42,429 bases of DNA from Pseudonocardia sp. (GCA_030451825.1 JAKDNL010000006.1:1-42429), one strand, 5' to 3'; counted from the stretch's first letter, positions 27,393 through 37,604 are shown. Numbers and translations are program-made. Notes: generated by a model not told the origin, from the letters alone.

Positions 27393-28820
27393 ATGAACGA
27401 ATCGTTCTTCACGCGGTTCAAGTACCGCGTCTACGCGCTCATGCTGCTCGGGATCATCGCCGGCTTCCTCGGGCTCTGCGCCGCCCTCTACCTCAACGCG
27501 TTCGCGAACACCGTCCCGGTCACCCTCAGGGCCGACCGGTCGGGCCTGCAGATGTACCCGGGCAACCGGGTGCAGCTCAAGGGCGTCGACGTCGGTGAGG
27601 TCGGCTCGGTCTCGCTCGCCGAGGGTGACAGCGGTGCCGTCGACATCGTGCTCGACATGGACGCCGACCGGATCGGCCAGGTCCCGGCCGACGTCACCGT
27701 CTCCCTGGACCAGCTCACCGCGTTCGGCGCGAAGACGGTCCAGCTCGGCACGCCGGCGGTCCCGTCGGGCAGCATGCTCGCGCCCGGCGACAAGCTCAGT
27801 GGCGACGCGGTCACCGTCGAGGTCAACACGTTGTTCGACTCGCTCGACCAGATCCTCGACACGCTCGAGCCGGCCCAGGTCAGCCAGGTGATCGGCAACC
27901 TCGCCACCGCGCTCGACGGACGCGGTGCGGAGATCGGGCAGACCGCCGAGCAGCTGGCCGCCTACCTCAAGCGGTTCAACGCCAACCTGCCGCAGCTGCA
28001 GACCGACTTCCGCAAGGGGGCCGACCTGACGAACCTCTACGCCGACGTGGCCGACGACCTGGTCGCCGTGCTGGACAACGGCGCGGCGACCAGCCGCACG
28101 ATCGTCGAGCAGCAGGCCGACCTGGAGAGCTTCCTGTTCCAGCTGGGCCGGGTCTCGAAGACCGGCGAGGCGTTCTTCCTGCAGAACCGGGAGGGGATCC
28201 GCGACGTCACGCAGACCGCGCTGCCGACCACCGACCTGCTGCGCGAGTACTCCCCGATGTTCGCCTGCTGGCTGAAGGGCCTGGACAAGTCCCGCCGGCA
28301 GCTCGAGCAGCAGCAGGGCAACACGGTCCCCGGCTTCGTCGGCCTGGTGGCGCTGGAGCCGGGCGACACCCCGTACAAGAGCCCGCCCGTCGTCGGTGCC
28401 GACAACGGGCCGGACTGCCACGGGATGCCCGGCCTCGACGGCAGCGTGGTCCCCGACTCCCTGCTGAAGGACGTCGACAAGGGCGGCGAGCCGAACCCGG
28501 ACGGGGACAACACCCTGCGGATCGGTGACCCGCCGCTGGTCACCCAGCTGTTCGGACCGTTCGCCGGTGCCGGCGGCCAGCTCGGCCTGCCGGGCGACCA
28601 GGTCCGCCCGGTCCCGGGCCAGGGGGATTCGCCGGCGCCGGGCGCCGCGCTCGCGCCCGGAGCACCCGCACCGGCTGCGCCGGGGGCACCCGCACCGGCT
28701 GCGCCGGGGGCACCGGCTCCGCTCCCGCCGGGTGCGGAGTCCACCCCGCCGACCGCTCCGGAACCTGATTCCGGCGGTCTGTTCGGCGGCCTGTTCGGTT
28801 CCGAGGAGGGTGGCCGATGA
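27393..28820 (+). CDS. mceA: Mce family protein A
   Basis: N-terminal TM, VTLRADRSGLQMYPGNRVQLKGVDVGEVGSV; first of six consecutive Mce proteins. Confidence 0.9.
   Translation: MNESFFTRFKYRVYALMLLGIIAGFLGLCAALYLNAFANTVPVTLRADRSGLQMYPGNRVQLKGVDVGEVGSVSLAEGDSGAVDIVLDMDADRIGQVPADVTVSLDQLTAFGAKTVQLGTPAVPSGSMLAPGDKLSGDAVTVEVNTLFDSLDQILDTLEPAQVSQVIGNLATALDGRGAEIGQTAEQLAAYLKRFNANLPQLQTDFRKGADLTNLYADVADDLVAVLDNGAATSRTIVEQQADLESFLFQLGRVSKTGEAFFLQNREGIRDVTQTALPTTDLLREYSPMFACWLKGLDKSRRQLEQQQGNTVPGFVGLVALEPGDTPYKSPPVVGADNGPDCHGMPGLDGSVVPDSLLKDVDKGGEPNPDGDNTLRIGDPPLVTQLFGPFAGAGGQLGLPGDQVRPVPGQGDSPAPGAALAPGAPAPAAPGAPAPAAPGAPAPLPPGAESTPPTAPEPDSGGLFGGLFGSEEGGR
28657..28722 (+). repeat. 24-bp tandem repeat encoding the APGAPAPA tail of MceA
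   Basis: CGGGGGCACCCGCACCGGCTGCGC unit, about 2.5 copies. Confidence 0.7.
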
Positions 28821-29986
28821 GCGTCTCGAAGGCACAGCACATCACCGGGCCGTTGATCAAGACCTTGGTCTTCGTCGTCGCGACCATGCTGGTGCTCACC
28901 GTGGTGAGCATCGAGATGGGCGCCGGTTCCGGATTCGGGGACAGGCGTCGCTACTCGGGGGTCTTCACCAACACCTCCGGCCTGGTCGCCGGGGACTCCG
29001 TGCGGGTCGCGGGCGTCGAGGTGGGTTCGGTCGAGGACGTCGGGGTCGTGAACAACACCCAGGGCATCGTGACGTTCACGGTCGACTCGACCCGTGATCT
29101 GCCGGGCGACACCCGGCTGGCCGTCCGATACCTCAACATCACCGGGGATCGCTACCTCGAGGTCGCACGCGGGCCGGGCTCCGAGCCGCCGCTCCGCGAG
29201 GACGCGGTGATCCCGGTGAGCCAGACCAAGCCCGCACTGGACCTCGACGTGCTGCTGGCCGGCTTCTCTCCGCTGTTCGAGGGCCTAGCCCCGGACCAGA
29301 TCAACCAGATGAGCTCCGACCTCATCTCGGTGTTCCAGGGGCAGGGCGGCACCATCGAGTCGCTGCTCTCCCGGATCGGCTCGCTGACCAACACTCTCGC
29401 GGACCGGGACGCCGTCATCGGCTCGGTCGTCGACAACCTGAACACCGTCCTCGGCACCCTGGACCGGCGGGCGCCCGAGCTCGAGTCCACGATCGGTGAG
29501 CTCCAGCAGCTCACCACCGGCCTGGCGAACGACCGGGAGCGCATCGGGAACTCGCTCGAGGGCGCCAACCGGCTCACGACGAGCGTGGACGAGCTGCTCG
29601 GCAAGGTCCGGGGCCCGCTCAAGGGGACGGTCGACCAGCTCGGCCGGGTCGCGCGGCAGGCCAAGGCCGGCGAGGCGGCCATCGACGAGAACCTCGCGTT
29701 GCTGCCCGGCGCGTACCTGCGGGTCAGCCGGCTGGGTTCCCGGGGTGCTACCTACAACCTGTTCATCTGCTCGCTGCGGGTGAAGACCACCGGGCCGACC
29801 GGTGACCCGGTCTACTCGCCGTGGCTGGGCCCGGCCGACAACGTCGACCGCTGCAAGTTCGGCAACGCCCCGCTGGAGACGCCCGAGCAGCGGGAGGCCA
29901 ACCCCATCCCGCAGGAGGACGCCGCCGACCAGGGGCAGGTCCCGAACGAGCTCCTCCGCACCGACGGCACGGAGGGTCCACGATGA
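28817..29986 (+). CDS. mceB: Mce family protein B
   Basis: YSGVFTNTSGLVAGDSVRVAGVEVGSVEDVGV; ATGA overlap. Confidence 0.9.
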   Translation: MSVSKAQHITGPLIKTLVFVVATMLVLTVVSIEMGAGSGFGDRRRYSGVFTNTSGLVAGDSVRVAGVEVGSVEDVGVVNNTQGIVTFTVDSTRDLPGDTRLAVRYLNITGDRYLEVARGPGSEPPLREDAVIPVSQTKPALDLDVLLAGFSPLFEGLAPDQINQMSSDLISVFQGQGGTIESLLSRIGSLTNTLADRDAVIGSVVDNLNTVLGTLDRRAPELESTIGELQQLTTGLANDRERIGNSLEGANRLTTSVDELLGKVRGPLKGTVDQLGRVARQAKAGEAAIDENLALLPGAYLRVSRLGSRGATYNLFICSLRVKTTGPTGDPVYSPWLGPADNVDRCKFGNAPLETPEQREANPIPQEDAADQGQVPNELLRTDGTEGPR

Positions 29987-31047
29987 AGCTCCGGTTCCGC
30001 GAGAAGAACCCGGTCACGATCGCGATCGCCGGGCTGGCGATCCTGGCCGTGCTGCTGGTCGCCTCGTTCCAGCTGGCCGAGCTCCCCTACTTCGCAGGCA
30101 AGCGCTACGAGGCTCGGTTCACCGAGGCGGGCGGGCTCGCCGCAGGCAACTCCGTCCGCGTCGCGGGCACCGAGGTCGGTGAGGTCAAGAGCGTGACCCT
30201 GGAGGGGGCCGAAGTCGTCGTTGACTTCACGGCCAAGGACGTCGAGCTCGGCGACCTCACCTCGGCGACGATCGGGACGCAGACCCTGCTGGGTGAGCGG
30301 AACCTGGAGATCCGCCCGGACGGCCGCATCCCGATGAAGAGTGGCGATGTCATCCCGGTCAAGCGGACCACCGCGCCCTACAGCATCACCGAGGGGATCG
30401 AGGACCTCACCCGGCGCACCGGCGAGATCGACATGAAGCAGGTCGGCACGGCGCTGGACACCTTCACCGAGGCGTTCAAGGACACCCCCGACGACATCGG
30501 GCCGGCGTTCGAGGGGATCACCCGCCTGTCCCGCACCATCGCCAGCCGGGACGTGGCCATCCACGACCTGCTCGTCCGCGCCGAGAGCGTCACCGGGGTG
30601 CTCAACCGGCAGACCGGCAAGCTGAGCACGCTGCTCACCGACGGCAACAAGCTGCTCGGGGAGCTCGAGGCCCGCCGGGAGATCATCGGCGAGCTGCTCG
30701 TCAGCACGCGCCGTGCGACCGATCAGATCGTCGGCCTGGTCGACGACCAGCGCGATCGCCTGGCCCCGGCATTGAACGAGCTCAACGGCGTGCTCAAGAT
30801 CCTGGAGCGCAACGAGGGCAACATCGTGTCGTCCATCCAACGGGTGTCGAGCTTCATCACCGGTCTCGGTGAGGGGCTCGCAGGCGGCCCGTTCTTCGCC
30901 GGTCACGGCGATCTCGGCAACGCCGCTCCGACCCTGTTCCCGGCCGCGGACTTCCTGCCCAGCCTGGCCGTGCCCACCCCGCCCGCGGAGGGCGCCGCTC
31001 CCACGCTGCCCTCCGCCGGCGGCCTGATCGGTGCCGGAGGAAACTGA
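29983..31047 (+). CDS. mceC: Mce family protein C
   Basis: YEARFTEAGGLAAGNSVRVAGTEVGEVKSV; start MKLRFREKNP at 29983. Confidence 0.9.
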   Translation: MKLRFREKNPVTIAIAGLAILAVLLVASFQLAELPYFAGKRYEARFTEAGGLAAGNSVRVAGTEVGEVKSVTLEGAEVVVDFTAKDVELGDLTSATIGTQTLLGERNLEIRPDGRIPMKSGDVIPVKRTTAPYSITEGIEDLTRRTGEIDMKQVGTALDTFTEAFKDTPDDIGPAFEGITRLSRTIASRDVAIHDLLVRAESVTGVLNRQTGKLSTLLTDGNKLLGELEARREIIGELLVSTRRATDQIVGLVDDQRDRLAPALNELNGVLKILERNEGNIVSSIQRVSSFITGLGEGLAGGPFFAGHGDLGNAAPTLFPAADFLPSLAVPTPPAEGAAPTLPSAGGLIGAGGN

Positions 31048-32297
31048 TGTCGCGTCTCAAGGCAGGACCGGTCCTGTACCGGCTACTGGCCGCCGGCCTG
31101 GTGGCCGCCGTCGTGGCCGCCGCGGTGATCGTCCTCGTCAACTCGTCGACCAAGACCGGCGTCGCCTACTTCGAGTCGGTCAAGAGCGTCTACCCGGACG
31201 ACCGCGTCAAGATCCAGGGCGTGGACGTCGGCACGATCGAGTCGATCGAGCCGGCCGGTGACAAGGTGCGGATGGAGTTCACCTACGACAGCCAGTACGA
31301 GCTGCCGGCCGAGGTCAAGGCCGCCATCGTCTCGCCGACCCTGGTCGCCACCCGGTTCCTGCAGCTCGCCCCCGCCTACACCGGCGGGCCGATGCTGCCC
31401 GACGACGGTGAGATCCCGATCGAGCGGACGGCGTCCCCGCTGGAGTTCGACGACCTGAAGAAGGAGCTGCAGAACCTGAGCAACGCGCTCGGGCCGGACA
31501 AGGCCAACCAGAGCGGTTCACTGTCGCGGTTCCTGGACATGGCCGCGGCGAACGCCGCGGGTGGCAAGGGGGCGAAGTTCAACGAGCTGGTGCGCGAGGC
31601 GTCGGCCGCGGTGGAGACCCTGTCCGAGGGACGCGGCGACCTGTTCGGCACGGTCCGCAACCTGCAGGCGTTCGTGACGGCGCTCAAGCAGATCGACGGC
31701 CAGATCGTGGAGTTCAACCAGCGCCTCGACACGGTGTCGGGCGTGCTGACCGACAACGAGAACGAGCTGTCGCTGGCCCTCGAGGGCATCTCCCGGGCCG
31801 CGGTGTCGGTCGACGAGTTCGTCGCCGAGAACGGCCCGGTGCTCACCAAGTCGGTGACCGAGCTCGGCGACCTGACCCGCACGCTGTCGAACTCCCGCGA
31901 CGAGCTGGCGACCATCCTGCACGTCGGCCCCAGCACGCTGATGAACCTCTACAACATCGTCTCGCCGAGGACCCGCGCGCTGTCCGGCAAGCTCGTCGTG
32001 GACAACCTGAACACCCCGGCCGACTTCGTCTGCTCGGCGTTCACCGCGGCGGCCCAGGACCCGATCAAGGGCATCGACTACTGCAAGAGCAACCTCGGCC
32101 CGCTGTTCAACCTGCTGCGGATCCAGCAGCCTCCGATCGGCATCAACCCGGTCGGGGTGCCCGGCGGTGGCGGACCGACCGACAACCAGCCGACCCGTGA
32201 CGCGCCCGCCCGGCAGCCCACACCAGGGCCGGAGGCTCCGCCGGACGTCGACGCACCGGGCCTCGGCGGCCTGCTGATCCCCGAGGGAGGCAACTGA
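31047..32297 (+). CDS. mceD: Mce family protein D
   Basis: AYFESVKSVYPDDRVKIQGVDVGTIESIEP; position in operon. Confidence 0.9.
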   Translation: MSRLKAGPVLYRLLAAGLVAAVVAAAVIVLVNSSTKTGVAYFESVKSVYPDDRVKIQGVDVGTIESIEPAGDKVRMEFTYDSQYELPAEVKAAIVSPTLVATRFLQLAPAYTGGPMLPDDGEIPIERTASPLEFDDLKKELQNLSNALGPDKANQSGSLSRFLDMAAANAAGGKGAKFNELVREASAAVETLSEGRGDLFGTVRNLQAFVTALKQIDGQIVEFNQRLDTVSGVLTDNENELSLALEGISRAAVSVDEFVAENGPVLTKSVTELGDLTRTLSNSRDELATILHVGPSTLMNLYNIVSPRTRALSGKLVVDNLNTPADFVCSAFTAAAQDPIKGIDYCKSNLGPLFNLLRIQQPPIGINPVGVPGGGGPTDNQPTRDAPARQPTPGPEAPPDVDAPGLGGLLIPEGGN

Positions 32298-33634
32298 TGG
32301 CACGGACGCGACGCAGTGCGGCGATCGCCATGATCGCGACCTGCACGGTCTCGCTCACCGCGTGCAGCTACGGCGGCCTGAACGACTTCACGCTGCCCGG
32401 CGTGCCGGGCCAGGCCGACGGCGCCTACACCGTGCAGATCGAGCTGGCGAACGTCGCCGACCTGGTGCCGAACAACCCGGTCCGGGTCGGTGACCACCCG
32501 GTCGGGAACATCACCGACGTCCAGCTCGAGGGCTGGAACGCCGTGGTGACGGTCTCGCTCAACCCGGGCGTGGAGCTCCCGGCCAACGTGCAGGCGCGGA
32601 TCGGCCAGGCCTCGCTGCTCGGCGCGAAGTTCGTCGAGCTGACCCCACCGACCGACGAGCCGGCGACCGGCCGGCTGACCGACGGCGCCCGGATCGGACT
32701 CGAGCGGTCGGGCAAGTACCCCGAGACCGAGGAGGTGCTGGCGGCCGTGGCGACGCTGCTCAACGGCGGGAACCTGCAGAACCTGAAGACGATCACCGGT
32801 GAGCTGAACAAGGCGCTCGGTGGCCATACCGAGGACTTCCGCAGCCTGCTGACCGAGCTGGAGACCTTCAGCCGCGGGCTGGACGACCAGAAGCAGGACA
32901 TCGTCCGCGCCATCGACGGCATCGACCGCCTCGCGGCCAGTCTCGCCGAGCAGGACCAGGTCATCGACGGTGCGCTGCAGTCGATCCCGCCGGCGCTGAC
33001 GGTGCTCAACCGGGAGCGGGAGAACCTCACGGACACGCTGGTGGCGCTCGGCGAGTTCGGCAACGCGACGGACGCGGTCGTCTCGGAGAGTTCGGACAAC
33101 CTGGCCCGCAACCTGGACAACCTGACGCCGGCACTGCAGGGGCTCGCCGACGCGAACAACTCGCTGACCGACTCGCTCGGCCTGCTCGGGACGATCATCT
33201 TCCCGCTGCGGAACTTCGGCGAGACGTTCCAGGGTGACTACATCAACTTCTGGCTCACGCTCGACCTGACGCTCGGCACGCTGGACCAGAACTTCCTCAC
33301 CGGCACGCCGATGGAGGGTCAACTGAACCGGCTGCAGGACATCATGAAGGCGGGCGGGAACGCGCTCGAGGCCGCGGACCCGCTGCTCGCGCCGGTCACC
33401 CCCGAGACGCCGGGGGCACCGGTCGGCGAACCAGGCCTGGACCTGCTCGACGGTGCCGTCCCGAACGAGCCGCCGCCCGCTCCCCCGTCCGGGACGCTCG
33501 AGCGTCCGGCTCCGCCGGAGCAGAGCGAGTTCGAGCGCCGGCAGCAACAGCAACAGCCCCAACCGCAACAGCAGCCGGCCGAGGAGCCGTCCGGGCGCGG
33601 TGGCCTGCTCGATGGTCTGACGGGAGCCAACTGA
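32297..33634 (+). CDS. mceE: Mce family lipoprotein E
   Basis: Lipobox MIATCTVSLTACSYGG; ANVADLVPNNPVRVGDHPVGNITDV; Q-rich tail RRQQQQQPQPQQQ. Confidence 0.9.
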   Translation: MARTRRSAAIAMIATCTVSLTACSYGGLNDFTLPGVPGQADGAYTVQIELANVADLVPNNPVRVGDHPVGNITDVQLEGWNAVVTVSLNPGVELPANVQARIGQASLLGAKFVELTPPTDEPATGRLTDGARIGLERSGKYPETEEVLAAVATLLNGGNLQNLKTITGELNKALGGHTEDFRSLLTELETFSRGLDDQKQDIVRAIDGIDRLAASLAEQDQVIDGALQSIPPALTVLNRERENLTDTLVALGEFGNATDAVVSESSDNLARNLDNLTPALQGLADANNSLTDSLGLLGTIIFPLRNFGETFQGDYINFWLTLDLTLGTLDQNFLTGTPMEGQLNRLQDIMKAGGNALEAADPLLAPVTPETPGAPVGEPGLDLLDGAVPNEPPPAPPSGTLERPAPPEQSEFERRQQQQQPQPQQQPAEEPSGRGGLLDGLTGAN

Positions 33635-33635
33635 C

Positions 33636-34976
33636 GTGATCACCAGGTATGTCAAGGTCCAGATCGCGGTCTTCACCGTGCTCACGCTGATCGCGACGTT
33701 GCTGATCGTCTTCTACTACGTCCGCGTGCCGCAGGTGCTCGAATTCGGCCGCATCGCCGTGACGGCGACGGTGCCGGTGACCGGCGGGTTGTACCCGAAC
33801 GCCAACGTGACCTACCGCGGCTACACGATCGGGACCGTCACCGACGTCGACCTGGATCCGAAGGGCGTCCGGATCCGGATGGCCCTCGACGAGGACCACC
33901 TCCCACCGAGCGGGAGCCGCGCCGAGGTGCACAGCGTCTCGGCCATCGGTGAACAGTACGTCGACTTCGTGCCCCAGGACCCGGCCGCGCCGCCACTGGC
34001 CGACGGTGACCACGTCCCCCTCGCGCTCACCTCGGTGCCGGTCCCGACCGCCGACGTGCTCCAGAACACCGACGACCTCCTCACGTCGGTGGACCAGCAG
34101 AACCTCACGACCGTGCTCGACGAGTTCGCCGACGCCTTCCGCGGAATCGGGCCGGACTTGGGCCGGCTCGTCGACAACACCCGGTTGCTGGTCGACGAGG
34201 CCGACAAGAACTACGGCCCGACCGAACAGCTGATCAACGACTTCGAGGGCTTCGCCGACCCCCAGCTGGCCACCAGCGACTCGATCCGGAACTGGAGCCG
34301 GAACCTGGCCTCGTTCACCGGTCAGCTGCGGGAGAGCGACCCGGAGCTGCGGTCGGTGCTCACCGACGGCACCCGGGCCGCCCAGCAGGCCGACGGCCTG
34401 CTCCGCGACCTCAGCCGGAACACCCCTGCCCTGCTCGGCACCACCGAGGTCCTGACCCGGCTGGCCGAGGCCTACAACGCGCCCCTCGAACAGATCCTGG
34501 TCGTGTACCCGATGTTCACGGCGGGATCGCTGATCGTCGCACCGGAGAGCGAGCCGGGAATCTTCCGGTTCAACTTCGAGACGAACGTGAACCAGCCGAA
34601 CTGCGTGGAGGGATGGATTCCCGCCGGGCAGCCGGGTGGGCCACGGAACGCGATGGAGACCGGTGACATGCCGCTCCCGGCGAACAGCTACTGCAAGCTG
34701 CCGCAGGACGACCCCACCCTGGCCCGCAGCGCCCGCAACCTGCCGTGCTTCGAACCCGGGTCACCCCCCGGGCGTCGTGCGGCGACGATCTTCGAGTGCC
34801 GCGGCTCCGGCTTCAGCCCGACGGCCGCCGGCCGGCTGACGCTGCGTCCGGAGACCGGGCTGAACGACGAGCCGGCGTTCGAACCGCTCGGTGCGATCGG
34901 TGCGGTCAGCACGCCGGCACCACCGTCGGAGTCCATGACACTCGACGGTCTGATGTCAGTCCCGCAACCCTCGTGA
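33636..34976 (+). CDS. mceF: Mce family protein F
   Basis: ATVPVTGGLYPNANVTYRGYTIGTVTDVDL; GTG start. Confidence 0.9.
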   Translation: MITRYVKVQIAVFTVLTLIATLLIVFYYVRVPQVLEFGRIAVTATVPVTGGLYPNANVTYRGYTIGTVTDVDLDPKGVRIRMALDEDHLPPSGSRAEVHSVSAIGEQYVDFVPQDPAAPPLADGDHVPLALTSVPVPTADVLQNTDDLLTSVDQQNLTTVLDEFADAFRGIGPDLGRLVDNTRLLVDEADKNYGPTEQLINDFEGFADPQLATSDSIRNWSRNLASFTGQLRESDPELRSVLTDGTRAAQQADGLLRDLSRNTPALLGTTEVLTRLAEAYNAPLEQILVVYPMFTAGSLIVAPESEPGIFRFNFETNVNQPNCVEGWIPAGQPGGPRNAMETGDMPLPANSYCKLPQDDPTLARSARNLPCFEPGSPPGRRAATIFECRGSGFSPTAAGRLTLRPETGLNDEPAFEPLGAIGAVSTPAPPSESMTLDGLMSVPQPS

Positions 34977-35009
34977 ACTGCATATCTCGACTGGAGGGCC
35001 CCCGAATGC

Positions 35010-35033
35010 GAGACAGAATAGCGAATATGTCAC
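35010..35033 (+). promoter_or_regulatory. Putative operator GAGACA-N12-TGTCAC
   Basis: GAGACA GAATAGCGAATA TGTCAC, between mceF and the Mce-associated genes. Confidence 0.5.
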
Positions 35034-35190
35034 CATCAGAAGACTGTGACAGTCGCAACATCAAGGTCCGAACGGACGAGGGCGTCCCGCCGAGCAGGCG
35101 GTGCGGGTGCGCCCCCACACGGCGCCGGTCCCCGCGTCCCGCTCGCCCCAGGAGCGGGACGATCCGGCGCCGTCGAACCGAGGAGTTGAC

Positions 35191-35925
35191 GTGGTGAGAA
35201 CCTTCCAGCTCGGCTCGAGGGCGACGAAGCCCCCGGACGAGGACGAGTCGGCCGGCGGCGTGTCGGCGCCGGAGCGGCTGGAGATGCCGTCCGCGGCACC
35301 GGTGCGGACCGGTGCCGACCCGGCCGGGTCGACCGGTGCCGAGTCGGCCGGCGACCACCCGGCCGACGACCACCCGGCCGACGCCGACCCGGCCGACGCC
35401 GACCCGGCCCACGCCCACCCGGCCGACGCCGACCCCGCCCCCCCCGGGCCGAGCCCGGCGGTGCGCCGCGGCGTGCTCGCGGTCTTCGTCCTGATGCTCG
35501 TCGCGGCCGTGGTCGCCGGCCTGCTGTGGAACTCCGGCCGGGCGGCCGAGGCAGACAGGCAGGCCGCCCTGGAGGCCGCCCAGGAGGCCGCCATCGGCCT
35601 CACCTCGATCAACTTCGAGACGGCGGAGCAGGACGTTCGCCGGGTCATCGAGGAGTCAACCGGCGACTTCGGCAATCTGTTCAAGCAGAACCTCGACTCC
35701 TACATCGGTCTGGTGAAGGAATCGAAGATCGCCACCCAGGGCGAGGTCACCGGTGCCGGTCTGGACAGCATCGACGGCGGCACGGCGCGTGTCGTGCTCG
35801 CGGTGAAGGCGAACGTGTCCAACCAGAGCGTGCCCAAGGGTGAGCCCCGCTTCTACCGGATGGTCACCGAACTGGAGAAGAAGGACGGCGAATGGCTGGT
35901 CTCGCGCGTGGAGTTCGTCCCGTGA
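35191..35925 (+). CDS. Mce-associated membrane protein with acidic DPADA-repeat N-terminus
   Basis: Single TM RRGVLAVFVLMLVAAVVAGLLW; C-terminal pattern EEAIGLTSINFETAEQDVRRVIEESTGDFGNLFKQ typical of Mce-associated proteins. Confidence 0.8.
   Translation: MVRTFQLGSRATKPPDEDESAGGVSAPERLEMPSAAPVRTGADPAGSTGAESAGDHPADDHPADADPADADPAHAHPADADPAPPGPSPAVRRGVLAVFVLMLVAAVVAGLLWNSGRAAEADRQAALEAAQEAAIGLTSINFETAEQDVRRVIEESTGDFGNLFKQNLDSYIGLVKESKIATQGEVTGAGLDSIDGGTARVVLAVKANVSNQSVPKGEPRFYRMVTELEKKDGEWLVSRVEFVP
35336..35452 (+). repeat. Degenerate 15-bp tandem repeats (DHPAD/ADPAD coding)
   Basis: gccgacgccgacccg-type units encoding DHPADDHPADADPADADPAHAHPADADP. Confidence 0.7.
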
Positions 35926-36506
35926 GGGGCCCGGTGGCGCTGCTGCGGCCGGTGGGTCGCGGCGTGAAGTACGTGGGCGGGCTGCCGGCCCGGGCCTACC
36001 GCGCGGTCACCGGCTGGTACCGCGCCAAGCCCCGGCTCGCGACCCGGGTGCTCGCCGGCGCGGCGGCGGGGCTCTCCGTGCTGGCGGTGATGTTCACCGT
36101 GTTGGCGGTCCAGAACGTGCGGACCGACTCCGCGCGGACCGAGGCCCGCGGGGTGGCCGAGAAGGTCGTCCCTGGTCTGCTGTCCTACGACCACCGCAGC
36201 ATCGCCGGCGAGGTCGACGGTCGTGCCGCGCAGGTCGGTGGGAAGTTCCGCGAGGACTACCTCAGCCTCGTCCGGGACATCGTGATCCCGGCGTCGGACC
36301 GCGAGCAGCTGGTCACCCAGACCTCGACGGCCGCGGTCGGTGCGATGCAGGAGGCCGGGCCCGGCCGGGTGCAGCTGCTGATGTTCCTGAACCAGACCTC
36401 CACCAGGTCGAGCCAGGAGGAACCCGCCCTGTCCGGATCCCGGGTGCGGGTCACCATGGAGCGCGACGGCGACAACTGGCTGGTGTCCGGGCTCGACCCG
36501 GTGTGA
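35922..36506 (+). CDS. Mce-associated membrane protein
   Basis: TM AAAGLSVLAVMFTVLAVQN; AEKVVPGLLSYDHRSIAGEVDGRAAQVGGKFREDYLSL; GTGA overlap. Confidence 0.8.
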   Translation: MRGPVALLRPVGRGVKYVGGLPARAYRAVTGWYRAKPRLATRVLAGAAAGLSVLAVMFTVLAVQNVRTDSARTEARGVAEKVVPGLLSYDHRSIAGEVDGRAAQVGGKFREDYLSLVRDIVIPASDREQLVTQTSTAAVGAMQEAGPGRVQLLMFLNQTSTRSSQEEPALSGSRVRVTMERDGDNWLVSGLDPV

Positions 36507-36516
36507 TCGTGCGGCG

Positions 36517-36545
36517 CCGGGAGGGGTGTCCGGTTCCCCTCCCGG
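36517..36545. terminator. Putative bidirectional terminator hairpin at the end of the mce operon
   Basis: CCGGGAGGGG-tgtccggtt-CCCCTCCCGG, perfect 10-bp stem between convergent genes. Confidence 0.7.
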
Positions 36546-36571
36546 AGGCCGCTGCGTCGGCGCGTGCGCGG

Positions 36572-37369
36572 TCAGTGCCCGCTCATCCCGCCGTCGACGG
36601 CGAGGGTCGTGCCCGTCACGTACGCCGAGGCGGGCGCGGCGAGGAAGAGCATGGCGGCGTCGAGCTCGCGCTGGGTGCCGAGCCGGTTCAGCGGGGACCC
36701 GGACAGGAAACGGTCCAGGGTCTCCTCGGGCATCTCCCCGGTCATCTCGGTGTTCACGAACCCCGGGGCCAGGGCGTTGACCCGGATGCCGCGGCGGCCG
36801 GACCACTGCTGTGCGAGATCGCGGGTCAGGCCGATCAGGCCTGCCTTGCTGGCCGAGTAGGCGGCCTGCGGCAACGCGGAGGCGACCAGGCCGAGCACGC
36901 TCGCGACGTTCACGATCGACGAGCCGGGTGGCATCTGCCGGGCGCACGCCTGCGCCATCCAGTACGACCCGGACAGGTTCACGTCGAGCACCCGGCGGAA
37001 GTCGGCCGGCGACTCGCGCAGGGCGGGTACGACGGTGCTGACGCCGGCGTTGTTGATCAGCACGTCGATCCGGCCGAACCGCTCGAGGGCCGACGCGGCG
37101 ACCCGCTCGCAGTCGTCCGGCTCGGCGACGTCGGCGCCGACCGCGAGCCACCGGCGCCCGTGTCCGCCCACACCGGCACCGGTTCCGGCCAGGGGGTCGG
37201 TCCGCCGGGCGGCGAGCACCACATCGGCCCCGGCCTCGGCCAGTGCGAGTGCGAAGCCGGCACCGAGCCCGGAGCTTGCCCCGGTGACGACGGCGACCTT
37301 GCCGTCCAGCCGGAACAGGTCCAGCACGGAGGAGCCGGACGTGGGGTGGGCAGGAGTGGATGGCGTCAT
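36572..37369 (-). CDS. Short-chain dehydrogenase/reductase (SDR)
   Basis: VVTGASSGLGAGFALALAEAG, NNAG, YSASKAGLIGLTRDLA. Confidence 0.92.
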   Translation of the reverse strand: MTPSTPAHPTSGSSVLDLFRLDGKVAVVTGASSGLGAGFALALAEAGADVVLAARRTDPLAGTGAGVGGHGRRWLAVGADVAEPDDCERVAASALERFGRIDVLINNAGVSTVVPALRESPADFRRVLDVNLSGSYWMAQACARQMPPGSSIVNVASVLGLVASALPQAAYSASKAGLIGLTRDLAQQWSGRRGIRVNALAPGFVNTEMTGEMPEETLDRFLSGSPLNRLGTQRELDAAMLFLAAPASAYVTGTTLAVDGGMSGH

Positions 37370-37604
37370 GTTACGGATCGTGTCATATGTAGCGATAGAA
37401 GTACTTGGAAAGTCGCTGAACAGGTATTACTGTAGATCGACGAGAAGATGCGAGACAAACTCGCTCAGGCGTCTTGACCGACATACCTACGAGTTTTAGG
37501 CTTCCAGCGCTCCGTTGGAACGGGTACGGCTCGGTGCCGGCCGCGCCCACGTGGCCGACCGGCCCCGGAGTGGAACCGCGCATCCCCCGAGAGGAACGAA
37601 GACA

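Noticed and set aside
27378-28835. 485-aa minus-strand ORF
   Set aside because: Antisense to mceA; Arg/Gly/Val-rich shadow frame.
32078-33685. 535-aa minus-strand ORF
   Set aside because: Antisense to mceD/mceE; no domain recognisable.
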